A stretch of 15,814 nucleotides of DNA, taken from NCBI GenBank assembly GCA_027026295.1, contig JALVOR010000139.1:1-15814 (forward strand), written 5' to 3'. The notes below the pieces were generated by a model that saw only the letters and a list, made by a program, of their open reading frames with translations, searched no databases and was not told the DNA's origin. A program made the translations under genes and the position numbers. Positions 14,000 to 15,814 of this stretch are shown here, piece by piece. The stretch comes from Anaerolineales bacterium (GTDB lineage: Bacteria; Chloroflexota; Anaerolineae; Anaerolineales; DRMV01). Each line of letters begins with the position of its first letter. The first letter of the stretch is position 1.

Positions 14000-15552
14000 T
14001 TACGCCGCTGCCAACACTTCGGCCAGCACGTCGGCGGGCACCACCACCCCCGGACGCACTTCGCCAATGCGGAGAGGCAGGGCAAAACGTACCTCGCCAG
14101 CGCGCTTCTTTTTGTCAAATTGCATCCGATGGCGGACTTCGGCGCGGGCAATGTCGGCGGGCAACCGGGTGGGCAGTTCCCAGCGTTGCAGGCAGGCGGC
14201 GATGGTCTCCGCGAGGCCGGTTTCCGCCAGCCCCAGGCGCTCGGCAAGGCGGGCTTCGGCCACCAGCCCAATGGCGACTGCTTCCCCGTGGCGCAGGCGA
14301 TAGCGCGACGCCTTCTCGACGGCGTGGCCGATGGTGTGCCCGGCGTTGAGCACCGCCCGCAGGCCGCCTTCGTAAGGGTCTTGCTGCACCACCCGCACCT
14401 TGACGGCCATCGCGCGCGCCACATCTACCGGCTCACCCGCGGCGGCAGCGGCAAACAGCTGCGGGTCGCCGATGATGCCGTGCTTGATGGCTTCGGCCAT
14501 GCCGTTGCGGTATTCCACCGCGGGCAGGGCACGCAGGGTTTCGGGGTCGGCCAGCACCAGGGGGGGGCGTGGAACGCGCCGATGAGGTTCTTCCCCTGGG
14601 GCAGGTCGGCGCCGGTCTTGCCGCCGATGCTGGCATCCACCATGCCCAGCAGCGAAGTGGGCACCGCCACCCACGCCACGCCGCGCAGGAAAGTGGCCGC
14701 GGCAAACCCCGCCAGGTCGGTCACCACCCCGCCGCCCAGGGCCACCACCGTGCTCCCTCGGTCGAGGCCGTGTTCCAGGAAAGCATCCCACAGGCGCTGG
14801 ACGGTGGCGAGGGTTTTGTGGGCTTCCCCGGCGGGCAGGCGCACCTCGGCAGCGGCGTAGCCCGCGGCTTGCAGGGAAGCCAACGCCCGCGCTGCGTGGT
14901 GGGGGCCAACGTGCTCATCGGTGACCAGCACCACCGGGCCGCCCAGCCCCCGTTGGGCGAGGGCAGTTCCCAAATGATCCAGCCCGCCCGCCTGCACGCG
15001 GATGTCGGAAGGCGTGCGCCCCATGCCGTCGAGGCGGAAGGCCCCCAGCAGGGTTTGGACTTCCCACAGCAGGGCGTCGGGGGCGGCGTCGGTTTCCAGC
15101 CGCAGGGGGAAGGCGGCGTAATGCTCACGGCGGGCTTCCAGCAGGGCGCGCAGGCGTTGGGCTTCTGGGGCAGCGTTGGCACCGGAAGCCAGCAGGGGGC
15201 GGCGGTTGGCATCGCTTTGCAGCCGCCTGAGCAGGGTTTCAAAAGGGGCGTGTAGCAGCAGCACCTTGCCGCAGCGCTGGGCGAGGGTGTGGTTTTCGGG
15301 GACCAGCAGCGCCCCGCCGCCCAGGGCCACCACCTGCTCTGCTGGCGCTCTGCAGACGGCTTCCAGCGCGGCGCTTTCCAGGCGGCGGAAGGCGGCTTCG
15401 CCCTGCTCGGCGAAAATTGCCGGAATGGGCTTGCCCGCGATGCGGACGATTTCCTCGTCTAAGTCAACGAAAGGCAGCCCTAATGCCTCGGCCAGCCGCC
15501 GCCCCAAGGTAGATTTACCGCTGCCCGAGGGGCCGTAGAGAAAGTATTTCAT
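14000..15552 (-). CDS. aroKB: Shikimate kinase-3-dehydroquinate synthase fusion, frame broken at a C8 run
   Basis: The kinase part (residues 1-171) has P-loop GPSGSGKST (7-15), DLDE at 30-33, FRRLE (56-60), VALGGGALL (76-84) and a lid-region RPLL (118-121). The synthase part has [11 protein letters not shown] (273-283), [19 protein letters not shown] (298-316) and KNLIGAFH (321-328). After the C run at 14560-14567 this frame becomes low-similarity sequence and stops at 14425. The neighbouring frame continues exactly as expected: [19 protein letters not shown] with E354, NAGHTIGHA with H406 and H410, RHGEAVAIG with H422, ending at 14000 (numbers assume a ninth C). One extra base gives 517 residues. 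The kinase phosphorylates shikimate and the synthase makes 3-dehydroquinate. Order KB is known in Thermotoga. The start overlaps the aroC stop by four bases (ATGA). Confidence 0.9.
14560..14567 (-). other. C8 homopolymer carrying the aroKB frame break
   Basis: Minus-strand codons read GCG TTC CAC GCC CCC CCC TGG, giving AFHAPPW. With nine Cs they would read [13 protein letters not shown], which has exactly the spacing of normal dehydroquinate synthases. Because a single slip backwards on C8 also re-enters the correct frame, the run could be a sequencing or assembly error, a real mutation, or a slippage site. Confidence 0.85.
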
Positions 15553-15814
15553 GGGGCATCCTCCCAGAAAACGTGCGGGGTGTTGTCCATGGGCAAATCG
15601 TCCAGGTGGGCACGCCGCAGGGCGGCAAAGCGGGCTTGCATTTCTTCTAAGGTGTCGCCGCCGAGTTTTTCCAGCAGCGCATCGGCCAGAACCAAGGCCA
15701 CCACGGCTTCCAGCACCGGCACGGCGCGAGGCACGGGGCAGAAGTCGGAACGCTCGTAGCGGGTGTCGGCGTGCTCTCCGGCGGCAAGGTCAACGGTGGG
15801 CTGGGGGGTAAGGG
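15549..15814 (-). CDS. aroC: Chorismate synthase, C-terminal part (N-terminus beyond right edge)
   Basis: The frame is open from the right edge for 87 codons to a TGA at 15551-15549. The sequence contains RSDFCPVPRAVPVLEAVVALVLADALL, which matches the chorismate synthase C-terminal signature (RSDxCxVPRAVPVxEAMxAxVLAD). Chorismate synthase is the FMN-dependent last step of the shikimate pathway, making chorismate from EPSP. The real start lies outside the window; the GTG at 15734 is only an internal valine. The stop overlaps the aroKB start by four bases, so the two are translationally coupled. Confidence 0.9.
   Translation of the reverse strand, partial: LTPQPTVDLAAGEHADTRYERSDFCPVPRAVPVLEAVVALVLADALLEKLGGDTLEEMQARFAALRRAHLDDLPMDNTPHVFWEDAP

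Overview
The window is a GC-rich stretch in which every gene I can support lies on the minus strand. It holds 16 protein genes in three or four transcription blocks, with no RNA gene, insertion sequence or CRISPR array. The gene repertoire suggests a Chloroflexota bacterium, perhaps of the Anaerolineae: a chain of GAF domains, a DUF4388 protein beside a small COG2229-type GTPase, a UPF0173 hydrolase, a YwiC-like membrane protein, a fused shikimate kinase/3-dehydroquinate synthase, and GC-rich intergenes carrying short degenerate repeats. That placement is an inference from content, not a measured phylogeny.

Read in the direction of transcription (right to left), the first block (15814-13498) is part of a shikimate/chorismate operon: the end of chorismate synthase (aroC, cut by the window edge), a shikimate kinase-dehydroquinate synthase fusion (aroKB), and type II dehydroquinase (aroQ). 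The aroKB reading frame is broken in an eight-cytosine run (14560-14567); one more C would restore a normal 517-residue fusion. A YwiC-like membrane protein follows behind its own likely promoter.

The second block (12456-10304) is a small redox/central-carbon operon: a CDGSH iron-sulfur protein, thiol peroxidase (tpx) and class II fumarase (fumC). A palindromic terminator with a T-tract lies about 250 bp beyond fumC, after a zone of short intergenic repeats. A UPF0173 metallo-beta-lactamase-fold hydrolase follows, with its own hairpin terminator.

The third block (9154 down to the left edge) starts at a near-consensus sigma-70-type promoter and runs through eight genes: DUF4388 protein, small GTPase, alpha/beta hydrolase, an unassigned 186-residue protein (perhaps V4R-like), a left-handed beta-helix protein, a homologue of cyanobacterial acyl-ACP reductase, a response regulator with a degenerate GGDEF domain, and a very long membrane-anchored multi-GAF sensor that leaves the window. 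A hairpin between the GTPase and the hydrolase may divide the block. The mix of a GTPase switch, lipid/aldehyde-type enzymes and two-component sensing is the part most likely to be an undescribed system. The acyl-ACP-reductase-like enzyme keeps the cysteine that aligns with the catalytic cysteine of the cyanobacterial enzyme.
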